Assembly (NCBI GenBank): GCA_902812505.1
Contig: CADDZQ010000009.1
Coordinates: 1-34,375, forward strand
Direction: 5' to 3'
Source of the DNA: an archaeon
Lineage (GTDB): Archaea; Thermoproteota; Thermoprotei_A; Marsarchaeales; Marsarchaeaceae
Length of the DNA stretch: 34,375 nt
Positions 1-7,329 of this stretch are shown here, in pieces. Every line of letters begins with the position of its first letter. Position 1 is the first letter of the stretch. The notes beneath the pieces are model-generated. The model saw only the letters and a list, made by a program, of their open reading frames with translations. It was not told the DNA's origin and did not search any database. Position numbers and translations under genes: made by a program.

Positions 1-585
1 GACGCCAAGGAGCAACGCAGGCCACATAGGGATCAATACTTCTATGTGCTTGACTATCTACCAGGTGGGTCGCCTGCCGAAGGCCGTCAACCACATGGAA
101 GAGAACCTGTCGCCCAAGTTATAGGTGAAGAATACTTTACCTTGCTGGAAGTTGTTCCACTGGAGGGCATCGCTATCAAAACTGGGGATAGAATATTCGT
201 TGGGAGGGGGCCAGAAGACAGGCTATACTCTCAGGTTTCACGGGTGGTTCGCCCAATCACCTATAATGATCTTTCAATGGTGGCCAAAAGGGAGCTTGAA
301 AACGTACTCGAGATGATCGTTGATATAAATGAGGCGCGTTTTGTTGATTTTTTTAATAACGCTAAACCCTTAACTGTTAAGATGCACCAATTAGAGCTGA
401 TACCAGGTATCGGTAAAAAACTGATGTGGGAGATCCTCGCTGAAAGAGAAAAGCAGCCTTTTAAGAGTATTGACGACCTCCAAACTAGGATTAAAGTCAT
501 AGGTATAAAGAAGAAGATAATTGAACGCATACTTAGTGAGTTACAGGGCAATGAGAAATACCGAATATTTGTGATGCCGCCTTAG
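1..585 (+). CDS. DUF655 family predicted RNA-binding protein (5' end outside window)
   Basis: The reading frame is open from base 1, and the codons before the GTG at 46 encode residues that read as part of the family (a YFYVLDYLPGG block), so the start lies upstream and GTG 46 is not the true start. About 194 residues are visible. The N-terminal half resembles an OB-like region and the C-terminal half carries a helix-hairpin-helix segment (LELIPGIGKKLMWEIL, then a second GIKKK hairpin), typical of COG1491/DUF655. The biochemical role is not established; nucleic-acid binding is inferred from the hairpins. In many archaea this gene lies between rpoF and ksgA. Here ksgA follows after 7 nt, so rpl21e and rpoF may lie just upstream. 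Confidence 0.9.
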   Translation, partial: DAKEQRRPHRDQYFYVLDYLPGGSPAEGRQPHGREPVAQVIGEEYFTLLEVVPLEGIAIKTGDRIFVGRGPEDRLYSQVSRVVRPITYNDLSMVAKRELENVLEMIVDINEARFVDFFNNAKPLTVKMHQLELIPGIGKKLMWEILAEREKQPFKSIDDLQTRIKVIGIKKKIIERILSELQGNEKYRIFVMPP

Positions 586-592
586 CTAGCAC

Positions 593-1357
593 ATGGATGA
601 CATTTTTCGTAAGATAGGTTTCACACCGAAGAGGAAATGGGGTCAACATTTCATAGTTGATAAAGGGTTGGCTCTCAGGGTTGCAGGAATCCTTCCGCCG
701 AATGTGGATGTGGTTGAGGTTGGCGGGGGGCTTGGCGCGCTTACAAGCGTAATAATCGAAAAGACCCGACAACTAACTGTTGTGGAGATAGATGAAAAAT
801 TAGCGGACTATCTAGAGAATAAGTTCGACGAAATCAGGCTGATACGAGGAGACTTTCTTCGAATAGAGTTGCCTCGAAGTGACTACATAGTGTCAGCTCT
901 TCCCTACTCGATATCTAAGCCATTCATCTTAAAGTTAGTGAGGGATGGTAGCAAGTGGAGGCATGCTGTGCTTATATTGCAGAAAGAGTTCGCTGAAAAG
1001 CTTACTGCTAAGCCCTGCGAAAAGAATTACAGGGAGATCAGCGTCTTGGCTCAGTACGCGTGTGATATTAGGCTGCTGGAGAGAGTATCACGCAAATGCT
1101 TTTATCCAGAGCCACGCGTGGATTCTATTCTAAGCGTGCTGAGTGTTAAAGACTCATATAATGAGCATACAGCGCGACTTCTTGAAGGCCTAACTTCAAG
1201 GTTGTTTAACTATAAAAATAGGACTTTGCGTACAGCTTTAAACTTAGCTAAATTATCCACTTTGCTACAGAATTTAACAACTAATCCCGATCTTCTCAAG
1301 ATGCGGGTCGGCTGCCTAGATGTGGCGGGGTTTATCGAACTTGCAAAGAAGCTTTGA
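593..1357 (+). CDS. ksgA: 16S rRNA adenine dimethyltransferase KsgA/RsmA/Dim1
   Basis: This enzyme dimethylates two adjacent adenines near the 3' end of 16S rRNA using S-adenosylmethionine and also checks 30S assembly. The 254-residue length is normal. Visible motifs are the N-terminal KWGQHFIVD (residues 15-23), the SAM loop EVGGGLGAL (42-50), an acidic residue after motif II (VVEIDEK), GDF in motif III, and motif IV at about 101-107. Motif IV normally reads N(L/I)PY, but here it is SALPY, so the catalytic-loop Asn is replaced by Ala at 102. The ATG is 7 nt after the DUF655 stop and the hemK-like gene follows immediately, the usual archaeal order. The family is certain; full dimethylase activity is open because of the motif IV change. 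Confidence 0.95.
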   Translation: MDDIFRKIGFTPKRKWGQHFIVDKGLALRVAGILPPNVDVVEVGGGLGALTSVIIEKTRQLTVVEIDEKLADYLENKFDEIRLIRGDFLRIELPRSDYIVSALPYSISKPFILKLVRDGSKWRHAVLILQKEFAEKLTAKPCEKNYREISVLAQYACDIRLLERVSRKCFYPEPRVDSILSVLSVKDSYNEHTARLLEGLTSRLFNYKNRTLRTALNLAKLSTLLQNLTTNPDLLKMRVGCLDVAGFIELAKKL

Positions 1358-1361
1358 GTTC

Positions 1362-1937
1362 ATGGGGTTCAAAATAATTGTCGATAGCAACGTGTATGAC
1401 CCATCCACTGATACTTTCCTTATGGCGGATGCGATCTTAGAACACCCTAGAGTTGGCCAAGCTATGGAGTTAGGGACCGGGTGCGGCATACTCTCTTTGG
1501 TCGCCTCACAGGTGGCTGAGAACGTGTTCTCCTACGATACATGTGTATATTCATATAGAAATGCGATAAAGAACGTGGTCATAAATGGATTAAGAGATAA
1601 AGTTCACGTGTTTCTGGATGATGGGTCCGATTCTCCCATGGTTGACCTAGTAATTGTTAACCCACCCTACTTACCCAGCGGTCCACTATACAAACAGGAC
1701 GCGCTGTCATGCGCTTGGAACGGGGGGCCAGATGGTTTGCGAATAACCCTGAATATGCTGGAAATAGCGAGACGTAAAGTTAGGAGGGGAGGTAGCGTTC
1801 TAATTGTGCGTAGCTCAACGCAGGATTCCGACTTGTTTTTCAACGCTCTAAGGGAGAAGGGTTTCGAGTGGTCGCTTGCTAAGAGACAATCGGATTTTTA
1901 TGAACGGTTAGAAGTCTACAGATGTAATAGGTTATGA
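1362..1937 (+). CDS. HemK/PrmC-like (Mtq2-type) N5-glutamine methyltransferase
   Basis: This is a class I SAM-dependent methyltransferase of the HemK/Mtq2 family. In archaea and eukaryotes such enzymes methylate the Gln of the release-factor GGQ motif, usually with a Trm112 partner, which is not seen here. The N-terminus matches archaeal members (VYDPSTDTFLMADAI). The SAM loop is ELGTGCGILSL and the catalytic motif is NPPYLP, which holds the amide side chain. I prefer the ATG at 1362, 4 nt after the ksgA stop, giving 191 residues, over an upstream in-frame start at 1320 that would add 14 non-conserved residues inside ksgA. Its stop overlaps the next start by 4 nt, so it is translationally coupled to trmJ. 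The likely substrate, aRF1, is also in this window (7330-8550). Confidence 0.9.
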   Translation: MGFKIIVDSNVYDPSTDTFLMADAILEHPRVGQAMELGTGCGILSLVASQVAENVFSYDTCVYSYRNAIKNVVINGLRDKVHVFLDDGSDSPMVDLVIVNPPYLPSGPLYKQDALSCAWNGGPDGLRITLNMLEIARRKVRRGGSVLIVRSSTQDSDLFFNALREKGFEWSLAKRQSDFYERLEVYRCNRL

Positions 1938-2656
1938 CTAGAAGGTTGAGGGTTGTCTTCGTGGGTTGTGAGACCGGTGAAAATGCGGGTTTCCTTGCGA
2001 GAACGATGAAGAATTTTGGTTTCGACGAACTGTGGTTTGTAAAACCAGTGGTGGATGTCAAGTTGCTGGGTGCTAAAACAGCTATGCACGCAGCGGATGT
2101 GCTAGATAAGGCTACAATCATAGACGATTTGAAGGACGCAGTGAAGGATGCTGATGTTGTCGTCGGAACAACGTCGACGAGGCCCACATCGGAAAAAAAT
2201 TTTACTAGGAACTATGTGACACCCCGCGAGTTCGCTGAAGCTTGGTCGAGAACGAGTGGCCTCACCGCGCTATTATTTGGTAGAGAGGGGTCGGGCCTGA
2301 GCAATAAGGAGCTTGATGCATGCGATTTAGTTGTTAGTATACCTACAAGTAAGTTATACCCAGCCATGAATATAAGTCACAGTGCAGCTGTGATCCTATA
2401 TGAGTTGGCGATACACACTGGAGCGGTGAAGCCCTCTAGACAAGCGGCGTCTCACCATGAAAAGGAAATATTCGTGAATATAGTCGTCGACCTACTTGAG
2501 AGAACACATGAGGCAGAGCATAGGAAAACCCTAGTTAGGAGGGCGTTACTCAACTTGCTTGGAAGAAGCTACGTCTCAAAGAGGGAGATGGCCACCCTCA
2601 CAGGTGCGTTAAGAAGAATATTTAAGTACTGTGAGGCACGTAGTGTCAACAATTAG
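1934..2656 (+). CDS. trmJ: tRNA 2'-O-methyltransferase, TrmJ family (SPOUT)
   Basis: This SPOUT-class RNA 2'-O-methyltransferase belongs to COG0565. Archaeal TrmJ methylates position C32 of tRNA. The N-terminus carries the conserved VVFVGCETGENAGFLARTMKNFG block, with the family Asn and Arg. The knotted SAM-binding region shows LLFGREGSGLSNKEL and IPTSKLYPAMNISHSAAV, the hallmark motifs 2 and 3. The 240-residue length is normal and includes the C-terminal helical extension. The start overlaps the stop of the preceding gene (ATGA). It ends 11 nt before the convergent aIF1A gene. The family is clear; position specificity is inferred from homologues. Confidence 0.92.
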   Translation: MTRRLRVVFVGCETGENAGFLARTMKNFGFDELWFVKPVVDVKLLGAKTAMHAADVLDKATIIDDLKDAVKDADVVVGTTSTRPTSEKNFTRNYVTPREFAEAWSRTSGLTALLFGREGSGLSNKELDACDLVVSIPTSKLYPAMNISHSAAVILYELAIHTGAVKPSRQAASHHEKEIFVNIVVDLLERTHEAEHRKTLVRRALLNLLGRSYVSKREMATLTGALRRIFKYCEARSVNN

Positions 2657-2667
2657 GAGGGTATGCG

Positions 2668-2967
2668 TTATTCGGGGAGCTGGATTCCCAGACTTTTCAG
2701 TTTTCTCACTTCATCTTTCTCGTATTTGTACACTATGTCACCTCTTGTATCCGACTGGAAATCCCAAGGAGCAACCAAAACTATGTCATTCTCTCTAAGC
2801 CAGATCTTTTTCTTCATACGCCCAGGTATCCGGCACACACGCACTTTATAATCAGAGCAACGTACTTTGGCTCTATCGTAGCCCACCAATTGAATTATGA
2901 CACCTAAAAGTTCACCTTCGGCTGGCTTCCTAAGTTCTTTATCTGATGGAGTGTTGGCTTCTACCAT
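2668..2967 (-). CDS. Translation initiation factor aIF1A
   Basis: aIF1A binds the A site of the 30S subunit and promotes initiator tRNA placement and subunit joining. The 99-residue protein is one S1/OB-fold domain with the family core GRMKKKIWLRENDIVLVAPWDFQ and the C-terminal KYEKDEV. The basic N-terminal tail found in other members is short here and partly acidic (VEANTPSDKEL). It appears monocistronic: about 100 bases separate it from purB upstream, and it converges on trmJ. Confidence 0.95.
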   Translation of the reverse strand: MVEANTPSDKELRKPAEGELLGVIIQLVGYDRAKVRCSDYKVRVCRIPGRMKKKIWLRENDIVLVAPWDFQSDTRGDIVYKYEKDEVRKLKSLGIQLPE

Positions 2968-3071
2968 TACCTAAAGGTTAGCTGGCTGACTGATATAAGG
3001 CTACTGAATTTTATCTAAAGCCAAATAATATAGTGGCGACTCGACTTCTTCAGACACGTGAATATTAAGTA

Positions 3072-4445
3072 CTAGTTTACGTTCATATTTATTATTTGTT
3101 TAGTTTGTTCGATCATCATTCGAGCTAGTTGTGGGGCTAAACCCAAGTATTTCTCTTTTACAATCGCTTCGAATTCTTTGCTTACACGTTGAGAAGGACT
3201 CACAGATCGTGCAATACTCTCGATTTGTTTAAGTGTATATGTGCGACCTTTGACTTTGCCTAGAACCTTGAAATAGGCCTCATTTACGCCTTCCCTGCGG
3301 AGGATTGTCTGCAAGGCCTCTGAGAACACCTCGCCGTGATTATTCAAATCTTCCGTGGCCCGTTTTTTATTGAAGGTTAGGCGCCCTAATTCCCGACTCA
3401 ATCTCCGGTAGGCGAGTATCGAATGGGCCATCGCCACACCGAAGTTTCTTCGTATCGTGGAATCAGAAAGGTCTCGTTGGAGCCTGTTTACTAATAGCTC
3501 ATTGGCATACAAATTTAGCAAAGAGTTTGCGAGCTTGAGGTTTCCTTCGCTGTTTTCGAAGCCCTTAGGGTTAACCTTATGGGGCATCGTGGAGGACCCC
3601 ACCTGTAACTTTTCTGATTCAAGGGAAATGTAGCCAAACGAGTAATACATCCACATGTCTCTACAGAGATTAGTGAGTATTGCGTTCACGGAAGCCACGT
3701 TATTAAACAGGTCTATGTATGACTCATACGGCAATATCTGTGTGGAAAAGAGCTCTGGTTCTAACCCTAATTCCTCAATAAATATGGGCACTTCCTTGAT
3801 CCAATCAATATCGGGGTAAGCTGCTACTAGCGCATTAAAGTTACCCACAGCGCCGTTGAGTTTACCACTCACCCGTATACGGGATATCCTTCTTAGAAAA
3901 CGAGCCAAACGGTAGGCATAAAGGCCAATCTCTTTACCAAAGGTGGTCGGAGAAGCGGGTTGCCCATGAGTCCTAGCCAGCATCGGTGAATCAGTGTGCC
4001 TGGTAGCGAGCTTAACTAAGCTCTTAATGAGCGCCACTAAAGCAGGTAAATAAACCTCCTTCATAAACCTTGTAAGAAGTCTACCATACGCCAAATTATT
4101 TACATCCTCAGATGTTAATCCAAAATGGACGTATGGCGAATATTCGCCCACAAACTTTTCTAGGTAGACTTCAATAGCTTTGACATCGTGGTCAAACTTT
4201 TCTTCAAGCTTTTTTATCTCTGTGGCATCTTCAACATCGAAGTCTTCGTAGACACCTTCTAGCGCTTTGGTTAGTGATGAATCAACATTTTTGCCGAGTA
4301 GGCGTAAAATAAAGTTTAAATACTTAATCTCTATATATACTCTTTCCCGGATTAAAGCGAATTCGGAAAAATATTTGTGAAGGTCACCGATCTCCTTTTT
4401 GTATCTTCCATCGATAGGAGAAATGGCAAATAGTTCAGAAGACAC
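3072..4445 (-). CDS. purB: Adenylosuccinate lyase, E. coli-type sequence
   Basis: PurB cleaves SAICAR to AICAR and adenylosuccinate to AMP, both with release of fumarate, in purine synthesis. The N-terminus has FAISPIDGRY. The active-site loop reads VHFGLTSEDVNN, and the fumarase/aspartase signature is GSSTMPHKVNPKGFENSEGN with the mobile-loop Ser. The residues after the signature (NRLQRDLSDSTIRRNFGVAMA) resemble E. coli PurB rather than the shorter Thermotoga/Bacillus type. A TTG at 4466 would give 464 residues. I prefer the GTG at 4445 (457 residues), which matches the E. coli enzyme (456) and drops a non-conserved leader; this choice is uncertain. No neighbouring purine genes are present. 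Confidence 0.93.
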   Translation of the reverse strand: MSSELFAISPIDGRYKKEIGDLHKYFSEFALIRERVYIEIKYLNFILRLLGKNVDSSLTKALEGVYEDFDVEDATEIKKLEEKFDHDVKAIEVYLEKFVGEYSPYVHFGLTSEDVNNLAYGRLLTRFMKEVYLPALVALIKSLVKLATRHTDSPMLARTHGQPASPTTFGKEIGLYAYRLARFLRRISRIRVSGKLNGAVGNFNALVAAYPDIDWIKEVPIFIEELGLEPELFSTQILPYESYIDLFNNVASVNAILTNLCRDMWMYYSFGYISLESEKLQVGSSTMPHKVNPKGFENSEGNLKLANSLLNLYANELLVNRLQRDLSDSTIRRNFGVAMAHSILAYRRLSRELGRLTFNKKRATEDLNNHGEVFSEALQTILRREGVNEAYFKVLGKVKGRTYTLKQIESIARSVSPSQRVSKEFEAIVKEKYLGLAPQLARMMIEQTKQIINMNVN

Positions 4446-4589
4446 TATGATGTATCTTTTTACCAAGCTTTAACGCTTTTGAGGTTAAAAAAGTGTTAAT
4501 GCAAACGAATCTAACATGGTGCGAGGCAATAATCTTATCGACCTATCCAGAATTAGTGCCGCTTTCGTCACTGTGCTTTCACGTTTACA

Positions 4590-5414
4590 CTACAATATAG
4601 ACCCGTGCTGAGTTAGCACTTCGACCTTGTTCGATTTATACATGCTAATTAACTCGTGCTTTGTGAATACCATGTTTTCTCTCCCTTTAATCGCAGTCAA
4701 GAATACTTCGCCGTTTTCTACACGCACAACCTCATATAGATGATTATTAATGCGGTAAACGCTACCCACACTTGGACTGAGAATTCTATACGAGTAGGTG
4801 GTTTTAAAAACTCTTGTTCTATCGTGTTTCTCACTTACAAGCTTAAAAGACTGCGTCAATCTACCATCAAATTTTTGCTTTAACCCCCCAACTATTTGCT
4901 CCGCGAGTTTTTTACTCGATATTAAAACATCGACGCCTTCTTTGTTCTTCGAAAAACGGTAAACAAAGTCCTGGTCCAAGCTCTCTAGGCAAGTTCTCCT
5001 TATTGAATCCATTAGATACATTGCTTCTCTTGGGTTCATAGCTCTTCCTTCGACTCTTATTTTGACCTCGAAGAGATAAGAATCATTTTTCTGGATGAGG
5101 CAATTCATGCAGAGTGATTTCTTAAGCTGATACTGAATAAGGGTTTTTTTATTTGAATCAATAACCTCATACACTAGCCTATCTTTTGCACGTGATACGA
5201 TGTTACCTTGTTTTTGCAGTTCCTGTATGAACTCGTCGAATGAGAGATTTGATTGCCATTTTCCACCTATCCTAACTCTACCGCAAACACCACAGAACAC
5301 AATATTCCTTTTTTTACGCTCACGCGCAGAAGGTTCAGAGGAACAGTTTTTACAGAGGTTGTGTGTTGCCGCATTCGGGTCTGTAGGCGAACCACACTTG
5401 GGGCACGGTATCAA
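4590..5414 (-). CDS. NMD3-related zinc-binding protein
   Basis: This is an archaeal homologue of eukaryotic Nmd3, the export adaptor for the 60S ribosomal subunit. Archaea have no nuclear export, so the likely role is in 50S maturation (inference). The 274 residues begin with Cys pairs C4/C7, C21/C24 and C41/C44, with a further CMNC near 102-105, the treble-clef zinc clusters of the NMD3 N-domain. The L25-like and OB-like eukaryotic domains are only partly represented. The start is a TTG overlapping the DUF424 stop (TTGA), so the gene is translationally coupled to the aIF2-beta/DUF424 operon. That context supports a ribosome-linked function. Confidence 0.9.
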   Translation of the reverse strand: MIPCPKCGSPTDPNAATHNLCKNCSSEPSARERKKRNIVFCGVCGRVRIGGKWQSNLSFDEFIQELQKQGNIVSRAKDRLVYEVIDSNKKTLIQYQLKKSLCMNCLIQKNDSYLFEVKIRVEGRAMNPREAMYLMDSIRRTCLESLDQDFVYRFSKNKEGVDVLISSKKLAEQIVGGLKQKFDGRLTQSFKLVSEKHDRTRVFKTTYSYRILSPSVGSVYRINNHLYEVVRVENGEVFLTAIKGRENMVFTKHELISMYKSNKVEVLTQHGSIL

Positions 5415-5734
5415 ACTCTAGCCACCTCAGCGTACATGATCTTCCCAATTCTTCTTATTGATAATGGACTACATATTCCTAGAGAGATAGCCCGCTCCAC
5501 TACACTGTTGCCGAGGAGTGTAGCATAATCAGCTTCTTTTGCAGTTATGAGCGCGTTATCCAAATCCGTTTGAATCCCCCCAAAGTATCTTGGGTCTACG
5601 AAAAAACCCTTTTCTAATTCTTTGTTAACGAGCGCTTCTTCACATACTACAACATATGTGGCTTCTTCTGATGTGAATCGGTTAACCAAAACTGTAACTA
5701 CGCTGTTGTCTTTATTGGTGCTTCTGCGCCGCAA
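5411..5734 (-). CDS. DUF424 family protein
   Basis: This small archaeal protein belongs to COG2412/DUF424, whose function is not established. It carries the family motifs: VVVCEEALV near the N-terminus, FVDPRYFGG in the middle, a Lys/Ala helix (ALITAKEADYATLLGNSVVERAI), and a C-terminal IRRIGKIMYAEVAR strand. The TTG at 5734 overlaps the aIF2-beta gene by 37 nt and keeps the first beta strand intact (VVTVLVNRF). A second TTG at 5689 would cut into that strand. The gene sits between aIF2-beta and NMD3 in a tightly overlapped operon, suggesting a translation-related role (inference). Confidence 0.85.
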   Translation of the reverse strand: MRRRSTNKDNSVVTVLVNRFTSEEATYVVVCEEALVNKELEKGFFVDPRYFGGIQTDLDNALITAKEADYATLLGNSVVERAISLGICSPLSIRRIGKIMYAEVARV

Positions 5735-6144
5735 GCTTCACACACCATATATACCACTTTAGCCTTTTTAATAAGCCTCGTATCTGGTCTCCCACAATTT
5801 TGGCAACGAACGAAGAAGCTTACATAGCGATTTAGTAAATTCATTATTTGATCCTCATTAAAATGTCCTTGGAGAACTAGTTTTAGGTCATCGGTTACAT
5901 AGCCAGCCGTAGCAAGATTCCTTACTAAGAATTTCATGATGTGACTCGGCTCTCTTCTGAATAGTTCACAGATTTCCTTAAAGTTTACCAGTATTGACTT
6001 ATCGCCTTCATACTCTATTTTAAGTTGGGGTATTGCGAACCATTCCCCAGTGGAGCGGACGCGTGGAACATCTTTATAAACCTCGTCAAGCATCCTCAAG
6101 TATTCTGAGTAATCAGATAAAGACTTTCCTTCACCGTTTTGCAA
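5698..6144 (-). CDS. Translation initiation factor aIF2 subunit beta
   Basis: This is the beta subunit of aIF2, the GTP-dependent factor that delivers initiator Met-tRNA to the small subunit. The 148 residues comprise an N-terminal helix that binds the gamma subunit (YSEYLRMLDEVYKDVP), a central alpha-beta domain (EWFAIPQLKIEYEG, ILVNFKEICELFRREP, LVLQGHF), and a C-terminal C2-C2 zinc ribbon (C114/C117 and C135/C138). The likely start is a TTG at 6144; the ORF has no better upstream start. A TATA-like element (ttataatcag) lies about 20 bases upstream. First gene of the operon with DUF424 and NMD3. Confidence 0.95.
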   Translation of the reverse strand: MQNGEGKSLSDYSEYLRMLDEVYKDVPRVRSTGEWFAIPQLKIEYEGDKSILVNFKEICELFRREPSHIMKFLVRNLATAGYVTDDLKLVLQGHFNEDQIMNLLNRYVSFFVRCQNCGRPDTRLIKKAKVVYMVCEACGAEAPIKTTA

Positions 6145-6324
6145 TTCTTATCACTGATTATAAGCACCACCATGGAATTAAAGGCTTACTTAGATCACAA
6201 CCCAAAAGAGAATAGTTCAAAAGTAGTAGGTAACTCGTGTTGCCGTAAAAAATAATGAACTTTCCTACTCCACAATCTCTGAAAACCTAGTTTTGACATA
6301 TGCGTTCTGTATTTATCGAGCGTG

Positions 6325-6423
6325 TGCGGGGAGTGGGATTCGAACCCACGCAGGCCTTCGCCGGCAGATAACTCATATGGGATCTTGAGTCTGCTCCCTT
6401 TGACCAGGCTCGGGCATCCCCGC
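6325..6423 (-). tRNA. tRNA-Leu(CAA), with 14-nt canonical intron
   Basis: The 99-nt gene folds as a class II tRNA. Acceptor strands are GCGGGGA/TCCCCGC with discriminator A and no encoded CCA. The D arm is CCC...GGG and the anticodon stem GCAGA/TCTGC closes a CTCAAGA loop with anticodon CAA (6385-6387). A 14-nt variable arm precedes a T arm with loop TTCGAAT. The anticodon loop is interrupted after G37 by a 14-nt intron (6370-6383). The intron segment TGAG can pair with the CTCA around the anticodon, consistent with a bulge-helix-bulge splice site. Mature length is 85 nt, identical to the other tRNA-Leu in the window. Confidence 0.95.
6370..6383 (-). other. tRNA-Leu(CAA) intron, position 37/38
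   Basis: Removing these 14 bases restores a perfect five-pair anticodon stem and a seven-base loop. The splice position is ambiguous by one base because both intron and exon 2 begin with A. The site is the canonical archaeal 37/38 position and would be cut by the tRNA splicing endonuclease. Confidence 0.9.
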
Positions 6424-6441
6424 GTACAACAAGAACAAACC

Positions 6442-6450
6442 TTTTATAAT
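6442..6450 (-). promoter_or_regulatory. TATA box for tRNA-Leu(CAA)
   Basis: An ATTATAAAAG element lies centred about 24 bases upstream of the tRNA 5' end on the minus strand, the expected archaeal TATA distance. Confidence 0.65.
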
Positions 6451-6599
6451 TTAAATTTTTCACCCCAATTTAAGCACAGCATCAAGTTAATATACTTAAA
6501 AACTGGCGTGAGTTCTAATAGAAGGTATAACTTTTCGCATCTTATGGCGATGCTTTAACTCCCTTGATTCGAATTTTATGGGCTAGTCGCCTTTAATAT

Positions 6600-7268
6600 T
6601 CAATATGTGATCACTGTTCCTGTGGATTTAAACAAGCTAGCGTCAATTATGATGTTATCACGTTTGCCACTTGTAATTATCGCGGGTATATGGCTACGTT
6701 TAAGAATCTTGATCGAGGCGTCATCTATTAAATCATATGTGCCCGCAAGTGCTGGCTTCTCGGCAATAAGCTTCCCAAGTTCATCTATGTGAACTGATGG
6801 TAAAAGCCTTGCGTTAGGCGAGGATGGCTCATCGGTATACACTCCGCTCACCGACGTCAAAATTATTAGTCTATCAGCCCTTATACGCTCCGCTATAAGG
6901 GCTGCGACGGCCGTCGAGGACTGCCCAGGTGTAAGGCCACCCAAAACCACAGTGTTAGAAGTGGTCCAAGCTGAATCGAACTCGTTAAAGGATGTGGGTG
7001 GGTTAGGGTAGCAGAATTCGGGTAGTAAGTGTATCATGATATAAGCATTTATACGTGAAACTTGGATACCTATATCGTCAAGGAATGATTCGCTGAGTCC
7101 GAGCGTGCGTCCTATGTTAATCATTGTTCTCGCATAAGTACCTCCTCCAACTATTACCGCCAATTTGTGGCCTAGCTCCGTCAAGCCCCTTAATTGCTCT
7201 GAATACTTTCTGTAGGCGTCTGCTCCCTCATCTAACAGGTGACCACCTATCTTTATTGTAAAACGCAT
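6600..7268 (-). CDS. pyrH: Uridylate kinase (UMP kinase, archaeal PyrH)
   Basis: PyrH phosphorylates UMP to UDP with ATP in pyrimidine synthesis. The 222-residue protein is a single amino-acid-kinase fold domain. It opens with KIGGHLL, then the phosphate loop GGGTYAR. The UMP site region has GGLTPGQSST, and the nucleotide region has DRLIILTSVSGVYT followed by a Asn/Asp-rich SGKRDN near the C-terminus. Length and motif order match archaeal UMP kinases (about 225 residues) rather than the longer bacterial type or isopentenyl phosphate kinase. ATG start. Divergent from aRF1 across a short AT-rich gap. Confidence 0.93.
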   Translation of the reverse strand: MRFTIKIGGHLLDEGADAYRKYSEQLRGLTELGHKLAVIVGGGTYARTMINIGRTLGLSESFLDDIGIQVSRINAYIMIHLLPEFCYPNPPTSFNEFDSAWTTSNTVVLGGLTPGQSSTAVAALIAERIRADRLIILTSVSGVYTDEPSSPNARLLPSVHIDELGKLIAEKPALAGTYDLIDDASIKILKRSHIPAIITSGKRDNIIIDASLFKSTGTVITY

Positions 7269-7329
7269 GTTTTATCCCATCAATAACGTAACTTATATTT
7301 CATAAGTTTACCTATTAATAGGACGCGTG

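Noticed and set aside
1879-2187. Minus-strand 102-codon frame over trmJ
   Set aside because: Shadow frame over a strongly conserved gene; Ser/Thr-rich translation without motifs.
6172-6255. Tiny plus-strand ORF of 27 codons (MELKAYLDH...SCCRKK) upstream of aIF2-beta
   Set aside because: Short, no conserved pattern, and it begins in the aIF2-beta promoter region.
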